NCBI GenBank assembly: GCA_002689655.1
Contig: NZHC01000034.1
Coordinates: 1 to 33,176 of the forward strand
Length of the DNA stretch: 33,176 nucleotides
DNA from: Rhodopirellula sp.
Lineage (GTDB): Bacteria > Planctomycetota > Planctomycetia > Pirellulales > Pirellulaceae
Direction of reading: 5' to 3'
The notes beneath the pieces were generated by a model that worked only from the letters and a program-made list of their open reading frames with translations, was not told the origin of the DNA and did not search any database. How positions within the stretch are numbered: the stretch's first letter is position 1; each line of letters starts with the position of its first letter. Position numbers and translations under genes: made by a program. Shown here piece after piece: positions 7,424 through 16,683 of this stretch.

Positions 7424-9034
7424 CTATTGTTGATGAAGATGGACATCTCGTTGGGGAAATGGGATGCTCACACCCGCGTCGTCAAACTCCTGCTTTACCG
7501 TTTGCATCAAATCCCAATATACAGACCAATAATGTTCTGTGCGGGTCCAAGGTCGGCAAATGAGATTGACTGATGAATCAGCTAGTTCATTTACTCTGAT
7601 ATTTGGTGCCGGATCTTTGAGAACGAGGGCGTGATCTGCAACGGCTTTTGCGAGGATTGTTTTTGCCTGATCAATGTCATCGTCATAGCCGATTCCGAAC
7701 ACAAGATCGACGCGCCGTGTTGTGCTGGCAGTGGCATTCGTGATGGTGCCGCCCCATATGTCGTTGTTCGGGACAATCATCAGCTTATTATCGAAGGTTC
7801 GTATATGGGTGGAGAACAATGAAACGGAATCGACGCTGCCTGAAACGCCAGCAGCCTCGATCACGTCGCCCACGTCAAAGGGCCGATAGGCCAAAATGAG
7901 GAGGCCGCTGGCGAAGTTGCTGAGCGTCCCTTGTAAAGCGAAGGCGACCACAAAGCCTGCCGCCCCGACTGCTGCAAGTAATGGGGTGATGTCGATCTCA
8001 AGAGCCGCTAAACCAATGATGAATCCAACCACCATCGATATTTGTTTCGTGAACGAACTGAGAAAGTTGACGAGTAGCTGGGAAACCCCTTTGACGCGGG
8101 AGGCACCTCGGCGGACAAAATTCGCCAAAATACTGGCACCGAAATACGACACCAAAAGAATGACGACGAAGCGAACTAAATTCCAAGCCCACCGCTTGCC
8201 ACCCTGTTCAGCAACCAACCAACTGGCGAGCATCTGCCACATCCCAGTTGCACTCGTGACCTCAAGCGCAACGCCCGTCAACGCGTTGTTGTATTTACGA
8301 TATTCAGTGGGATCTCCTCCTTTCAGTTCCAGGCTGTTCAGCACAATCTCGAATCTTTGTGAGATTTCAGTTTTTTGAAGGGTTAGTTCAGTGAGCTGGC
8401 TCGAAAGCCGATCACGCTGTGCGGTAAGCGAATCAAGTGTAGGCACCTGCGTCGAATCCGGTGCTGTCTCGTTGTTAGATGATTTTGTTGAAGTGCTTAC
8501 CGTTTCGGCATCACTAGGACCAGCGGACTCGGAGGTCTGTAGGATGGTTGAAACATTTTCGTTGGTTCCACGCTTGTCGCTTTGCGGAGCGTTGTTGCCC
8601 GCGATTGAAGTTCTGGATTCAGCTAGAACTTGTTGGGGATCTGTCCTGTTGGATACTTTCAGGTTAGCAGTCTGAGCTGTGATTTCTTCAATGCGGAGGT
8701 GAAGCGATGTGATTTCCTCGACGTTGTCTTTCAGCAGATTCTGCCAGCCCTTGGCTTCCACCTCTAACTCATCAACGGTAAGTGGTTTGACAAAAAGTTT
8801 GAGGTGGGCAGTGGTGACATTGGGGTCAACAGTGATGGGTTCTAGGGCAACTGAGGACTCGGGGTGGTTGGCCGAGGCGACTACTGGTTCTGCTGTTGAT
8901 TCAGAAAATGGTACTGACGCTTCCGAGTTAATCGTCTGACACCAACTTGGTTGAGTTTGACACGCTTGCCATATGATCGCAGCGAGGATGGCGAGATGGA
9001 AAGGGACTTTGTGGAGGAGCAGTTGGCGAGGCAT
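7424..9034 (-). CDS. MscS-family mechanosensitive channel with long N-terminal domain
   Basis: This is a predicted inner-membrane channel that opens under membrane tension to release solutes after osmotic downshock. From ATG 9034 the protein has 536 residues and starts with a signal peptide (MPRQLLLHKVPFHLAILAAIIW). A long extracytoplasmic region follows, with a Leu/Glu helix and a Ser/Thr-rich stretch, then membrane helices around residues 290-375. The MscS core is clear: the pore helix LLAAVGAAGFVVAFALQGTLSNF, then ILAYRPFDVGDVIE, VPNNDIWGGTITN in the beta domain, and the classic ending GVSIPFPQRDVH. The reading frame stays open upstream to 9265, with other Met codons at 9109 and 9103, but the signal peptide favours 9034. 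No good Shine-Dalgarno site precedes any of them. The MscS assignment is secure; the function of the large N-terminal part is not known. Confidence 0.9.
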   Translation of the reverse strand: MPRQLLLHKVPFHLAILAAIIWQACQTQPSWCQTINSEASVPFSESTAEPVVASANHPESSVALEPITVDPNVTTAHLKLFVKPLTVDELEVEAKGWQNLLKDNVEEITSLHLRIEEITAQTANLKVSNRTDPQQVLAESRTSIAGNNAPQSDKRGTNENVSTILQTSESAGPSDAETVSTSTKSSNNETAPDSTQVPTLDSLTAQRDRLSSQLTELTLQKTEISQRFEIVLNSLELKGGDPTEYRKYNNALTGVALEVTSATGMWQMLASWLVAEQGGKRWAWNLVRFVVILLVSYFGASILANFVRRGASRVKGVSQLLVNFLSSFTKQISMVVGFIIGLAALEIDITPLLAAVGAAGFVVAFALQGTLSNFASGLLILAYRPFDVGDVIEAAGVSGSVDSVSLFSTHIRTFDNKLMIVPNNDIWGGTITNATASTTRRVDLVFGIGYDDDIDQAKTILAKAVADHALVLKDPAPNIRVNELADSSVNLICRPWTRTEHYWSVYWDLMQTVKQEFDDAGVSIPFPQRDVHLHQQ

Positions 9035-9576
9035 GGGATGAGCTTTGAAGGAGGAGTGACCACAGAACCGTCGAGTTTGGCAGGTTTGGGGTTGTTTTGC
9101 CATGGCCATGGAGGTCACGCAGATCTGCCGCTCCGGTACTTCTGGAAGGTGTTTTTCTGTCCCGCGTGATGGCCATCGTGATGGCCATCGTGGGTTGGAC
9201 TGGCGGCGCGTGAGATGGGTATCGAAAGGCTGGGAAGATGATCGGTGTGGTGCTTGGTCCAGCAAGAATTCACTTTTGATGGTTCGGCATGGCGGGAAAG
9301 GCAGGGCAAACTGAGAAACACCCTGAAATTGGCTGTTCAGGCGGCGCCAGATGCAACAAATTGTTTATACTGCAAAAACGGTAGTGCTGGGATGCGAAGC
9401 GACGCCTGACGCGATTGCAAGGTCGAGACTTCGAGCTTAGGCTGCCAAACGGTGTATACATCTAGCAGCAAGCCCTGAAAGAGGCCGCAAACAGCCATAC
9501 GGTGTGGCCGCGGGCCTCGGTTTGTGCTTGAGCAGCAATTTCGCGAGCGTTGTCGAAATTTGGAATCCCCACCTTC
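9035..9576. other. Divergent intergenic region with tandem palindromes
   Basis: This gap separates the MscS gene (leftward) from the DUF58 operon (rightward) and should hold both promoters. I see no convincing gene in it. Two copies of the perfect 10-bp palindrome GATGGCCATC lie 12 bp apart at 9168-9177 and 9180-9189. If the longer MscS frame were used they would code for a SRWP repeat. Confidence 0.45.
9168..9189. repeat. Two tandem GATGGCCATC palindromes
   Basis: Each 10-bp unit is its own reverse complement, and the pair repeats with 12-bp spacing. That spacing is close to one helical turn, so two dimers bound here would lie on nearly the same face of the DNA. The position, 135-155 bp upstream of the MscS start, suits an operator. 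No regulator is identified. Confidence 0.35.
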
Positions 9577-10572
9577 ATGGCTCGATTGGCCGCTGTGCAG
9601 AATGAGCAGTCCGTTGTCCTTCCATTCCTTTCGTTCTTCAGTCACGGCAAACGGCACACCTTGTTAGGCGACAATCGGAATCGATCGTTTCTCGATGCTC
9701 AGGCGTTGGCGAGACTCGCAGCTGTACCTTTGTTTGCCAGGCGGCCAATGGTAGGTGGCGTCTCGGGGATGCACGCGAGTCCGCATCGGGGCTCCAGTGT
9801 GGAGTTCGCGGAGTACCGAAGATACGTTCCCGGTGATGATTTGCGCCGGTTGGATTGGCGGGCTTATGGACGAACGGATCGGTACTACGTGAAAGAGTTC
9901 GAGGCTGATACGAATCTTCGGCTGTGTCTCGTGGTGGATACCAGCGGTTCGATGGGGTTTGGCTCGGGAGACGTTAGCAAAATTGAGTATGCCCGCCGCT
10001 TAGCCGGATCACTTGCTTATCTGGCGGTTCAGCAGGGGGATGCGGTTGGCTTGACGTGCATGGGGGCCGACATCGTTAGGGACTTACCACCAAGACGAAC
10101 CCCTTCTCACTTGAGGGGGTTGAATGACATCTTGGAGAACACGACTCCTGAAGGTGATACCGGTCTCGTGGAACGCTTGCATCAGTTTGCCGAGACGACT
10201 CGAGCAAGAGCCCTGGTTGTCATTATCTCGGATTTGTTCGTGAATCCCCCACACCTGCGTGAAGCTTTTGATCATTTGAGGTTCCGAAAGCATGACGTGT
10301 CCGTCTTTCATCTGATGGATCCTCAGGAGATCTCGTTCGACTTTCGCAGGCCGACACGTTTTGTTGATCTTGAAGGCGGTGTTTCACTGTTTGCAGATCC
10401 AAGCGAGATCATGGATCGCTATCAACAGGCAATGGTCGACTATCTAGCCGAGGTCCGAAAGATTGTGCTTGAGACGGGAGTAGATTACCACCGCTGCGGT
10501 CTTGACGGCGACTATGAGCAGGCGTTGTTTGACTTTCTGGTGCGACGAAATACGGGACGGGGCGGTCGATGA
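9577..10572 (+). CDS. DUF58 domain protein
   Basis: This 331-residue protein (from ATG 9577) belongs to the DUF58 family, which usually works with a MoxR AAA+ ATPase and VWA proteins. The DUF58 signature is complete: SSVEFAEYRRYVPGDDLRRLDW, then AYGRTDRYYVKEFEA. It is followed by a VWA-like fold with the MIDAS motif DTSGSMG and later LVVIISDLF. No membrane segment is clear, so it is probably cytoplasmic or peripheral. In-frame TTG 9550 is another possible start. The first 40 or so residues before FLDAQALARLA are unlike family members, so a TTG start at 9661 is also possible. The stop overlaps the next ATG (ATGA), so the two genes are translationally coupled. No MoxR gene is seen upstream, which is unusual. 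Confidence 0.9.
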   Translation: MARLAAVQNEQSVVLPFLSFFSHGKRHTLLGDNRNRSFLDAQALARLAAVPLFARRPMVGGVSGMHASPHRGSSVEFAEYRRYVPGDDLRRLDWRAYGRTDRYYVKEFEADTNLRLCLVVDTSGSMGFGSGDVSKIEYARRLAGSLAYLAVQQGDAVGLTCMGADIVRDLPPRRTPSHLRGLNDILENTTPEGDTGLVERLHQFAETTRARALVVIISDLFVNPPHLREAFDHLRFRKHDVSVFHLMDPQEISFDFRRPTRFVDLEGGVSLFADPSEIMDRYQQAMVDYLAEVRKIVLETGVDYHRCGLDGDYEQALFDFLVRRNTGRGGR

Positions 10573-12653
10573 GTTTTTTGCAGCCCGCAATGTTGATCGC
10601 GTTGCCTCTGATTGCACTGCCAATCGTCATCCACTTGATCAACCAAAGGCGGTTTCAGACTGTTCAATGGGGGGCAATGCAGTTTTTGCTTGCTGCCAAT
10701 CGTATGTCTCGGGGATATGCCAGAATCAGGCAGTGGTTGATCTTGGCTGCTCGAACCTTGGCTGTCGCCGCACTGATCTTCGCGATTAGTCGTCCGCTGT
10801 CCAGTGGTTGGTTGGGCGTCGCTGGTGGTGGCCAGGTAGATACCACGATCATTTTGCTGGATCGGTCACCGAGCATGAGTCAGGCGGGCCCGGGAGGGGT
10901 TTCTAAACTCGAGGCCGGTCTTGCAAAGCTGGTTGATTCACTTGAAACGCTCGGAGGCAACCGCTACCTCCTGATCGACAGCGTCAACGAAGAGCCCAGG
11001 GAGTTTGAAAAGCCTGGCGATTTACTGCAGATGCCAGAGACTCAGTCGGTCAGCGCTTCGGCGGATTTGCCTTCCTTGTTGGAGGCTGCGGATCGGTACC
11101 TCAGGGAAAATCGCCCCAGTCGAGCTGAGGTTTGGATGCTCAGCGATGTGAGACGCAATGATTGGAAAGATGACAGCGGACGGTGGGACGCGATCCGCGA
11201 ATCACTCGTTGAGTTGCCACAGATGGTACGGTTCCACCTGTTGGCTTATCCAGAAATACCCTCCGGAAATCGTTCGCTGGAAGTCACGCAGGTGCGCAGA
11301 GTTGAAGATGGCGATGCAGCGAACCTGCTGCTCTCGCTGCAAATTGAGCAGGATGAGGATGTTGGTTTGGTGACAACCCTTCCGGTGTCGCTTGAACTCA
11401 ATGGTGCGAGATCAATCTTTAACCTTGAACTTAGTGGCAAAGCATCGGAATTGGTAGAGCATCCTGTACTACTCGATGGCGGGACTTCTCGGGGTTGGGG
11501 ACGTGTTTGGCTACAGGCTGATTCGAGTGCAAGTGACAATGAGTTTTATTTTGTGTTTGACAAGGAACCGCCACGCAAAACGTTGGTGGTCAGTGATGAT
11601 CCTGCGAAGGTCCGCCCCGTCGAGTTTGCGGCTGCTATTTCGCCTGATACGGCTGTGGTTTGCGAGTCGGTCAGTATCACTCCCGACGAAGTCGTTTCGC
11701 AAGATCTTGAAAACGTTTCGTTGATTGCTTGGCATGTTGCTATTCCGGCTGAGGATGAAGGTCTGAATGCCGTTTTGAAGGCTTTCGTGCAACGTGGCGG
11801 GCAACTGATGTTCTTCCCTCCAAAGTCGCCTACCACTGCTAAATTTGCGGACGTCAGTTGGGGGGCGTGGCAGGAGCCACAGGTGGTGCGGGTTGGTTCT
11901 TGGGTAGGAGACCAAGATCTGTTGTCTCGGACTCGCAGTGGCGACGCTTTACCAGTGGGTGAACTGAAGGTCACGCGACATTGTGAGTTGCAAGGCGATT
12001 ACAGGTCACTTGCGGTGCTTGATGGTGGCGCTCCACTGCTTGCCAGGGCCACCACTGATCGTGGTGGCGTTTTCTTCTGTACCACGACAAGCTCGGCCGG
12101 TGATTCGTCTTTGGCGACCGCGGGGGTTGTTCTGTATGCGATGATCCAACGCGCCGGAGAAGCCGGTGCGAAGACCTTGTCGAGTACCAGGCAAGCTACT
12201 GCCGGTGATGCCGAAATCGGCGTGATGCAAGGTTGGGAGCAGTTGGCAGGAAATACGGATGGTCTCTCCAGTGCTTATGCGTCGACCGCGGGTATCTATC
12301 AGGGGGATGGGGCTCTGCTTGCGATTAACCGGAGCGCGGGCGAAGATGCCGATACGATTGTTCCAGCCGAACGCGTTGAAACGCTATTTGCAAATCTTGA
12401 TTTTGATCGTGTGAATCAAACCGCCAATAACAGCAGTAGTTTGATTCAGGAAGTCTGGCGGTTGTTTTTGATCGTTGTGCTGCTAGCGTTGATTGCCGAG
12501 GCAGTGTTGTGTATTCCCAAGCGGATTACTGCAAATGATTCCCTGGCAGCATTGAATGGCGGAGGCACATCGCCGGTAAATCATAGGAGTGGTTTCAGCG
12601 ACACAAAGGCTGCGTCTGCGGTGGACGATGTATCGGTAGGGGGTATGGCTTGA
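10569..12653 (+). CDS. BatA-like membrane protein with VWA domain
   Basis: This 694-residue protein begins with the BatA N-terminal module: FLQPAMLIALPLIALPIVIHLI (helix 1), QRRFQTVQWGAMQFL, and a second helix at LILAARTLAVAALIFAI around residues 56-75. A VWA domain follows, with the MIDAS motif DRSPSMS near residue 97 and VWMLSDVR near 190. Then come a beta-rich region and one C-terminal helix (FLIVVLLALIAEAVL, about 635-650), so most of the middle faces outward. It overlaps the DUF58 gene by 4 bp (ATGA) and the next gene by 4 bp (TTGA). BatA-type proteins are thought to act in envelope stress or in assembly of protein complexes driven by MoxR ATPases; the substrate here is unknown. Confidence 0.88.
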   Translation: MSFLQPAMLIALPLIALPIVIHLINQRRFQTVQWGAMQFLLAANRMSRGYARIRQWLILAARTLAVAALIFAISRPLSSGWLGVAGGGQVDTTIILLDRSPSMSQAGPGGVSKLEAGLAKLVDSLETLGGNRYLLIDSVNEEPREFEKPGDLLQMPETQSVSASADLPSLLEAADRYLRENRPSRAEVWMLSDVRRNDWKDDSGRWDAIRESLVELPQMVRFHLLAYPEIPSGNRSLEVTQVRRVEDGDAANLLLSLQIEQDEDVGLVTTLPVSLELNGARSIFNLELSGKASELVEHPVLLDGGTSRGWGRVWLQADSSASDNEFYFVFDKEPPRKTLVVSDDPAKVRPVEFAAAISPDTAVVCESVSITPDEVVSQDLENVSLIAWHVAIPAEDEGLNAVLKAFVQRGGQLMFFPPKSPTTAKFADVSWGAWQEPQVVRVGSWVGDQDLLSRTRSGDALPVGELKVTRHCELQGDYRSLAVLDGGAPLLARATTDRGGVFFCTTTSSAGDSSLATAGVVLYAMIQRAGEAGAKTLSSTRQATAGDAEIGVMQGWEQLAGNTDGLSSAYASTAGIYQGDGALLAINRSAGEDADTIVPAERVETLFANLDFDRVNQTANNSSSLIQEVWRLFLIVVLLALIAEAVLCIPKRITANDSLAALNGGGTSPVNHRSGFSDTKAASAVDDVSVGGMA

Positions 12654-14905
12654 GTGAATTTCAACACCTCACGTTCCTCGCGACGCCATTCTCGATTACT
12701 TTGTCGATCCTGGCCGTTCTTGGGACCTGCGCGGTCAGCTATTACGCATGGCTGCGCAGTGGGCGCCTGAAGTCAGTAGCCAAGCTGGAAGTGTTGCGAG
12801 TTTTGATCGTCGCAATGATCGCAGCGCTGTTGAACCAGCCGGAATGGATCGAGCAGTACCAACCCGATACCAAACCCACCATTGCGATTCTTTGGGATGA
12901 TTCTCTTAGCATGGAGACACGCGACGTCGTGGTAGACGGAGCGGCAGGAAAAGAGGCTATCACACGTGCCGAGGCGATCCAGCCCCTGTTGGATTCCGAC
13001 GCCTGGTCGGCATTGGATGATCGTTTAAATGTGGTCTTGCAGCCAATCAGTAGCGTGGGGAACCCAGCGGAAGAAGAGACGGGGCAACCGAATGCAAATG
13101 TTGACGCGGGTCAGGTAAGTGCCACTGTAACGAACCTCAAAGATCCGCTGTTGGAGACTGCCGAGAGAGTTGGGGAGTTGATGGGAATTGTGCTGGTTTC
13201 TGATGGTGACTGGAATGATGGGGAGCCTCCCGTGGAAGCAGCTTCGCGTTTGCGGACCAAGCAGGTTCCTATTTTCACGGTCGCTGCGGGTAGTCCCAGC
13301 CGTCTGCCGGATGTGGAATTGCTGAGTGTCGATATACCTACCTTCGGAGCCGCTGGAAAACCAGTTCGCATCCCATTCACAATCGACAGCTCTCTGCCTC
13401 GGGACTTTGTCACAACGGTTACCATGGAAGTGTCCAATGGCGATCAGTTGACCAAGGATGTCCGCGTCACCGCCATGGGGCGGACATATGAAGCGTTCAA
13501 CTGGAAGACTACGGACACGGGAGACTTCTCAATTTCCGTGTCGCTTCCAACGCAGGCCGAGGAAACCATCGCGGATAACAATGAGCAGTCTGCGCCGATT
13601 GTTATCCGCGAGGAGCAATTGAAAGTGCTGGTCGTCGAGTCATACCCACGATGGGAATACCGTTACCTGAGGAATGCGCTGTCGAGGGATCCGGGAGTTG
13701 AAGTGTCGTGTTTGCTGTTTCACCCTGGCTTGGAGAAAGTTGGAGGGGGCTCGCAGGACTATATTCAGTTGTTTCCCGAAGCGATTGAAGATTTGGCTAC
13801 CTATGATGTCGTGTTTCTTGGTGATGTCGGGTTGGATGACGACCAGTTGACGGAAGCACAGTGCGAGTTGTTAAAAGGTCTGATTGAACAACAGGCAAGC
13901 GGTTTGGTGTTCATGCCAGGGTTACAAGGACGGCAGTTCAGTTTGCAGGGAACTGCTTTGGAAGAATTGAACCCGGTTGTGATGGATGAGTCGCAGCCAG
14001 GTGGGTGGGGGTCTCGCACGGCAGGGCATTTTGAATTGACCGAAAGGGGCCGTGGCAGTCTCTTGACAAAACTGGCTGATAGCGGGGATGAAAATGTCCA
14101 GGTGTGGGAAGACCTTCCGGGCTTTCAGTGGTATGCGCCTGTCGTGAGGGCCAAGGCTGGGGCTGAGGTTCTGGCTGTCCACAATGAGATGAGTAATCAG
14201 TACGGTCGACTGCCATTGCTTGTAACGAGGACCTTTGGCGAAGGAAAAGTCTTATTCATGGGTACCGATGGCGCTTGGCGTTGGCGGAAAGGCGTTGAAG
14301 ACAAATACCACTATCGATTTTGGGGTCAGGTGGTGCGTTGGATGGCGTATCAAAGAAACATGGTCAAAGGCAAGGGCATGCGGCTTTTCTATAAACCCGA
14401 TCAGCCTCAGGTTCGCAAAACGCTTACATTCAGCGCGCATGTGATGGACAAGGGAGGAGAGCCACTGCAACAGGGCGATGTGCTCGTGACGGTCACATCG
14501 CCGGCCGGAATCGTCGATACCGTAAGACTGACCGCAGAAGGTGACCAGTGGGGCGTCTTCCAAGGTCGTTTCACGCCACAGGAGCCAGGGAAACATGCCG
14601 TTGCCGTCATCTGTCAGCAAACAGGGGTGAAGCTGGATACAACGCTCTATGTGCGGGGGCAAGCGATTGAACAGGTTGGTAAGCCCGCGAGGCCCGACGT
14701 GCTTGAGGAAATGGCTCTGGTGTCCAGAGGGAAAGCAGTTCAGCAGAATAGCGTGTCGGAAATTATTGACTTACTTGCCGCGCTCCCTCAGCCAGAGCCT
14801 TCCCTGAGGCGGCTGCAATTGTGGAGCCACCCGATGATGTTTCTAACACTCGTGGTTCTATTAGGTATCTTCTGGGTTTGGCGAAAAGCGGTTGGCTTGA
14901 TTTAA
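12650..14905 (+). CDS. Membrane VWA protein with glutamine amidotransferase-like domain
   Basis: This 751-residue protein has N-terminal membrane helices (about residues 10-30 and 44-62) and a VWA domain with MIDAS-like DDSLSM near residue 80 and GIVLVSDGDWNDG near 178. A beta domain follows, then a class I glutamine amidotransferase-like fold from LKVLVVESYPRWEYRYLRN (about 324) through GEGKVLFMGTDGAWRWR (about 530-546), then a beta domain and a C-terminal helix at about 722-740. The catalytic Cys-His-Glu triad of true amidotransferases is not evident, so this part is probably a binding fold. The start must be the TTG at 12650, which overlaps the previous stop; no ATG lies nearby. It is the last gene of the operon with DUF58 and BatA. 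The architecture is familiar from planctomycetes; the function is unproven. Confidence 0.87.
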   Translation: MSEFQHLTFLATPFSITLSILAVLGTCAVSYYAWLRSGRLKSVAKLEVLRVLIVAMIAALLNQPEWIEQYQPDTKPTIAILWDDSLSMETRDVVVDGAAGKEAITRAEAIQPLLDSDAWSALDDRLNVVLQPISSVGNPAEEETGQPNANVDAGQVSATVTNLKDPLLETAERVGELMGIVLVSDGDWNDGEPPVEAASRLRTKQVPIFTVAAGSPSRLPDVELLSVDIPTFGAAGKPVRIPFTIDSSLPRDFVTTVTMEVSNGDQLTKDVRVTAMGRTYEAFNWKTTDTGDFSISVSLPTQAEETIADNNEQSAPIVIREEQLKVLVVESYPRWEYRYLRNALSRDPGVEVSCLLFHPGLEKVGGGSQDYIQLFPEAIEDLATYDVVFLGDVGLDDDQLTEAQCELLKGLIEQQASGLVFMPGLQGRQFSLQGTALEELNPVVMDESQPGGWGSRTAGHFELTERGRGSLLTKLADSGDENVQVWEDLPGFQWYAPVVRAKAGAEVLAVHNEMSNQYGRLPLLVTRTFGEGKVLFMGTDGAWRWRKGVEDKYHYRFWGQVVRWMAYQRNMVKGKGMRLFYKPDQPQVRKTLTFSAHVMDKGGEPLQQGDVLVTVTSPAGIVDTVRLTAEGDQWGVFQGRFTPQEPGKHAVAVICQQTGVKLDTTLYVRGQAIEQVGKPARPDVLEEMALVSRGKAVQQNSVSEIIDLLAALPQPEPSLRRLQLWSHPMMFLTLVVLLGIFWVWRKAVGLI

Positions 14906-14926
14906 GCGGAAACAGACGCTTTGAGC

Positions 14927-14953
14927 GTTCGAACCGACAACGTTCGGTTGAAC
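14927..14953 (+). terminator. Candidate terminator hairpin after the DUF58-BatA-VWA operon
   Basis: About 20 nt after the stop, GTTC(G)AACCGA pairs with TCGGTTGAAC: a 10-bp stem with one bulged G and a 6-nt loop. The position fits operon termination. There is no following T-run, so it may act as a 3'-end stabiliser or need Rho. Confidence 0.4.
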
Positions 14954-15131
14954 TGGTATCTCGATCAACCTTCGAAAGATAGCATTTAATATGCTGCTGC
15001 TAAGCGTTCTCTGTTCGTGAGGGAAGCGGGGGTTTTTGCGACCCGTTGTGAGGGTCTCGTCGTGTCAGTTGTCTGTGTTGGAATTTGTTGGAAGTTGTGC
15101 TTATGTACCGCTTGTCCAAAAAACACCTTTT

Positions 15132-16181
15132 TCACTTGTCACTTTCCGTTGTTGAATTTGGCTTGCTCTTTCCCGCCGGATTGGGTTCTGATTTCAATTT
15201 CAGCGGCATGATAGATTTTGCTGGCGGAGTTTTAGTGTCAGGTTGACTACCTGGCTTGATAGGTTTGTCGGTAGGCAGGGGAATAGGAATCAACACGAGC
15301 CGAAGCGGTGTGCCCTGCGGAGGAATTCGTTCGGTGAAGGGTAGGTAAAGCAGATCACCAGCCTCCGCGCTACTGGCGACAGGGATATCCATCATGGCAG
15401 AGTTGAAATTTGACACGCAGATCATGTCGCCTGAATCGGCACGATAGAATTCCTTGCCACTCTCAGGATCCTTCCAGAATCCGCTTCCTGAAAAGACCCA
15501 GTCAGGTTTCATCTGTTTCCCGGTACTCGCCTTTTTTACCCAGCGGCGACCATCGATTGCATTAAAGTTACCGTCTTTATCCCGGTAACAAACCCATAGG
15601 CGAATTCGTTGACCTGTGGCGGGTACAAATTTTGGCAAAAATTCGACTGGTGTTCCACGCATTGCTCCGACAGCAAGCAGAGCTGCATGGACCTCTTTGG
15701 ACCTGGCGAGCGTGCCGATGATGGATTCGTGCTCTTTTGTCCCCTCGGGGCAAGCGAACATTTCAAGAGGCCCATCGGTCATGGCCACGTAGCCATCTAA
15801 GATGACTTGTTTGTTTTTCGCATCGATCCACAGATGATCCTTACTGATTGCAGTGCCACCGGGGGGGGGAGCGAGGGCGCGACGGGTGATCGTTGCTGGT
15901 GATACGTACGCATTCAGGCCCGCATCGATCTCGGCTTGGGTCGCAGTGTCCTGGGGTTCGGACGAGCTACTGTTCTCCGGTGAGCCGGGGGTTGGAAGTT
16001 CGATTTTGGAAGGTGGGGCCGATTCGGTCTCCAGTTGGCGAGGAGTCGTGGGTGCGACGGCGGTTTCTGCGGTGCTGTTGCCGTTTTTCTGGTCCTGAGC
16101 GGTCGCGTGGTTATTGAACCGTTGAGGAAGTAGGTAGTGGGTTAGCAAAAATGCAGCGACAAGCGGTATGCACTGATTCAT
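15132..16181 (-). CDS. Exported YdjY-domain protein
   Basis: This 349-residue protein has a signal peptide (IPLVAAFLLTHYLL, cleavage near ATA-QDQ) and a disordered Ser/Thr/Pro/Glu linker (about 30-90). A YdjY-type domain runs from about residue 115 to 300, beginning at IDAKNKQVILDGYVAM with GPLEMFACPEGTKEHESI. A Pro/Lys-rich tail closes the protein. The Cys at CPEGTKEHES and the SKEVHAALLAVGA helix are typical of the domain. The family is common and often duplicated in planctomycetes; its biochemical role is unknown, though some relatives sit near redox or ferredoxin genes. The start ATG 16181 is preceded by a purine-rich AGAAAGAGACGAG. It is monocistronic and converges on the VWA operon. Confidence 0.8.
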   Translation of the reverse strand: MNQCIPLVAAFLLTHYLLPQRFNNHATAQDQKNGNSTAETAVAPTTPRQLETESAPPSKIELPTPGSPENSSSSEPQDTATQAEIDAGLNAYVSPATITRRALAPPPGGTAISKDHLWIDAKNKQVILDGYVAMTDGPLEMFACPEGTKEHESIIGTLARSKEVHAALLAVGAMRGTPVEFLPKFVPATGQRIRLWVCYRDKDGNFNAIDGRRWVKKASTGKQMKPDWVFSGSGFWKDPESGKEFYRADSGDMICVSNFNSAMMDIPVASSAEAGDLLYLPFTERIPPQGTPLRLVLIPIPLPTDKPIKPGSQPDTKTPPAKSIMPLKLKSEPNPAGKSKPNSTTESDK

Positions 16182-16683
16182 CTCGTCTCTTTCTGGTTCG
16201 GCACGTCCTGCCTCGTGAGCCTTGGTTGGTGACTGGGAAGGCGAGGCGGGCTAACTGGGGTGGTGTCTGTTCCGGGCAGTATTCAGCTCTCTTGGTCTGG
16301 TTTTTCGGCAATCAGCGTGCTCATGAACAGAATTCATGTCGCCCTGATCACCTTTCTGCAGGCTAGCGTAGCAACTTTTAGCCTGTAAGGTATCGTCACG
16401 CTCTGGAGCGACTATCCTTGCAGTTATCGTGCCAACTGTTTAGGCCCGTGGGTCTTGTCTTCTTATGGTTCGAGCGCATGAGGGAATTGGGCTCCGTCAA
16501 GCGTGAACGTGGACGCTAGGACATGGTGGCAGGGCGAGCGGGCAGGGCAGGCAATGCAAAATCTACTGGGTACTCCGGCGTGACCTCGGTCCTACGGATC
16601 ACTTGCATTCTGATGTTTTCTAGTGCGGAAATTACCGGCGGTGCTGATGAAAGTACCGTCACGGATAAAATTGGTTGGTTTTG
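16182..16683. other. Divergent intergenic region
   Basis: About 500 bp lie between the YdjY-domain gene (leftward) and the lyase-like gene (rightward). I find no convincing gene. One small dyad, CATGAA-CAGAA-TTCATG, is seen at about 16323-16339. Promoters of both neighbours are expected here but I cannot place them. Confidence 0.45.

Noticed and set aside
12650-14905. Active glutamine amidotransferase
   Set aside because: The fold is suggested by sequence pattern, but the Cys-His-Glu catalytic set is not visible.
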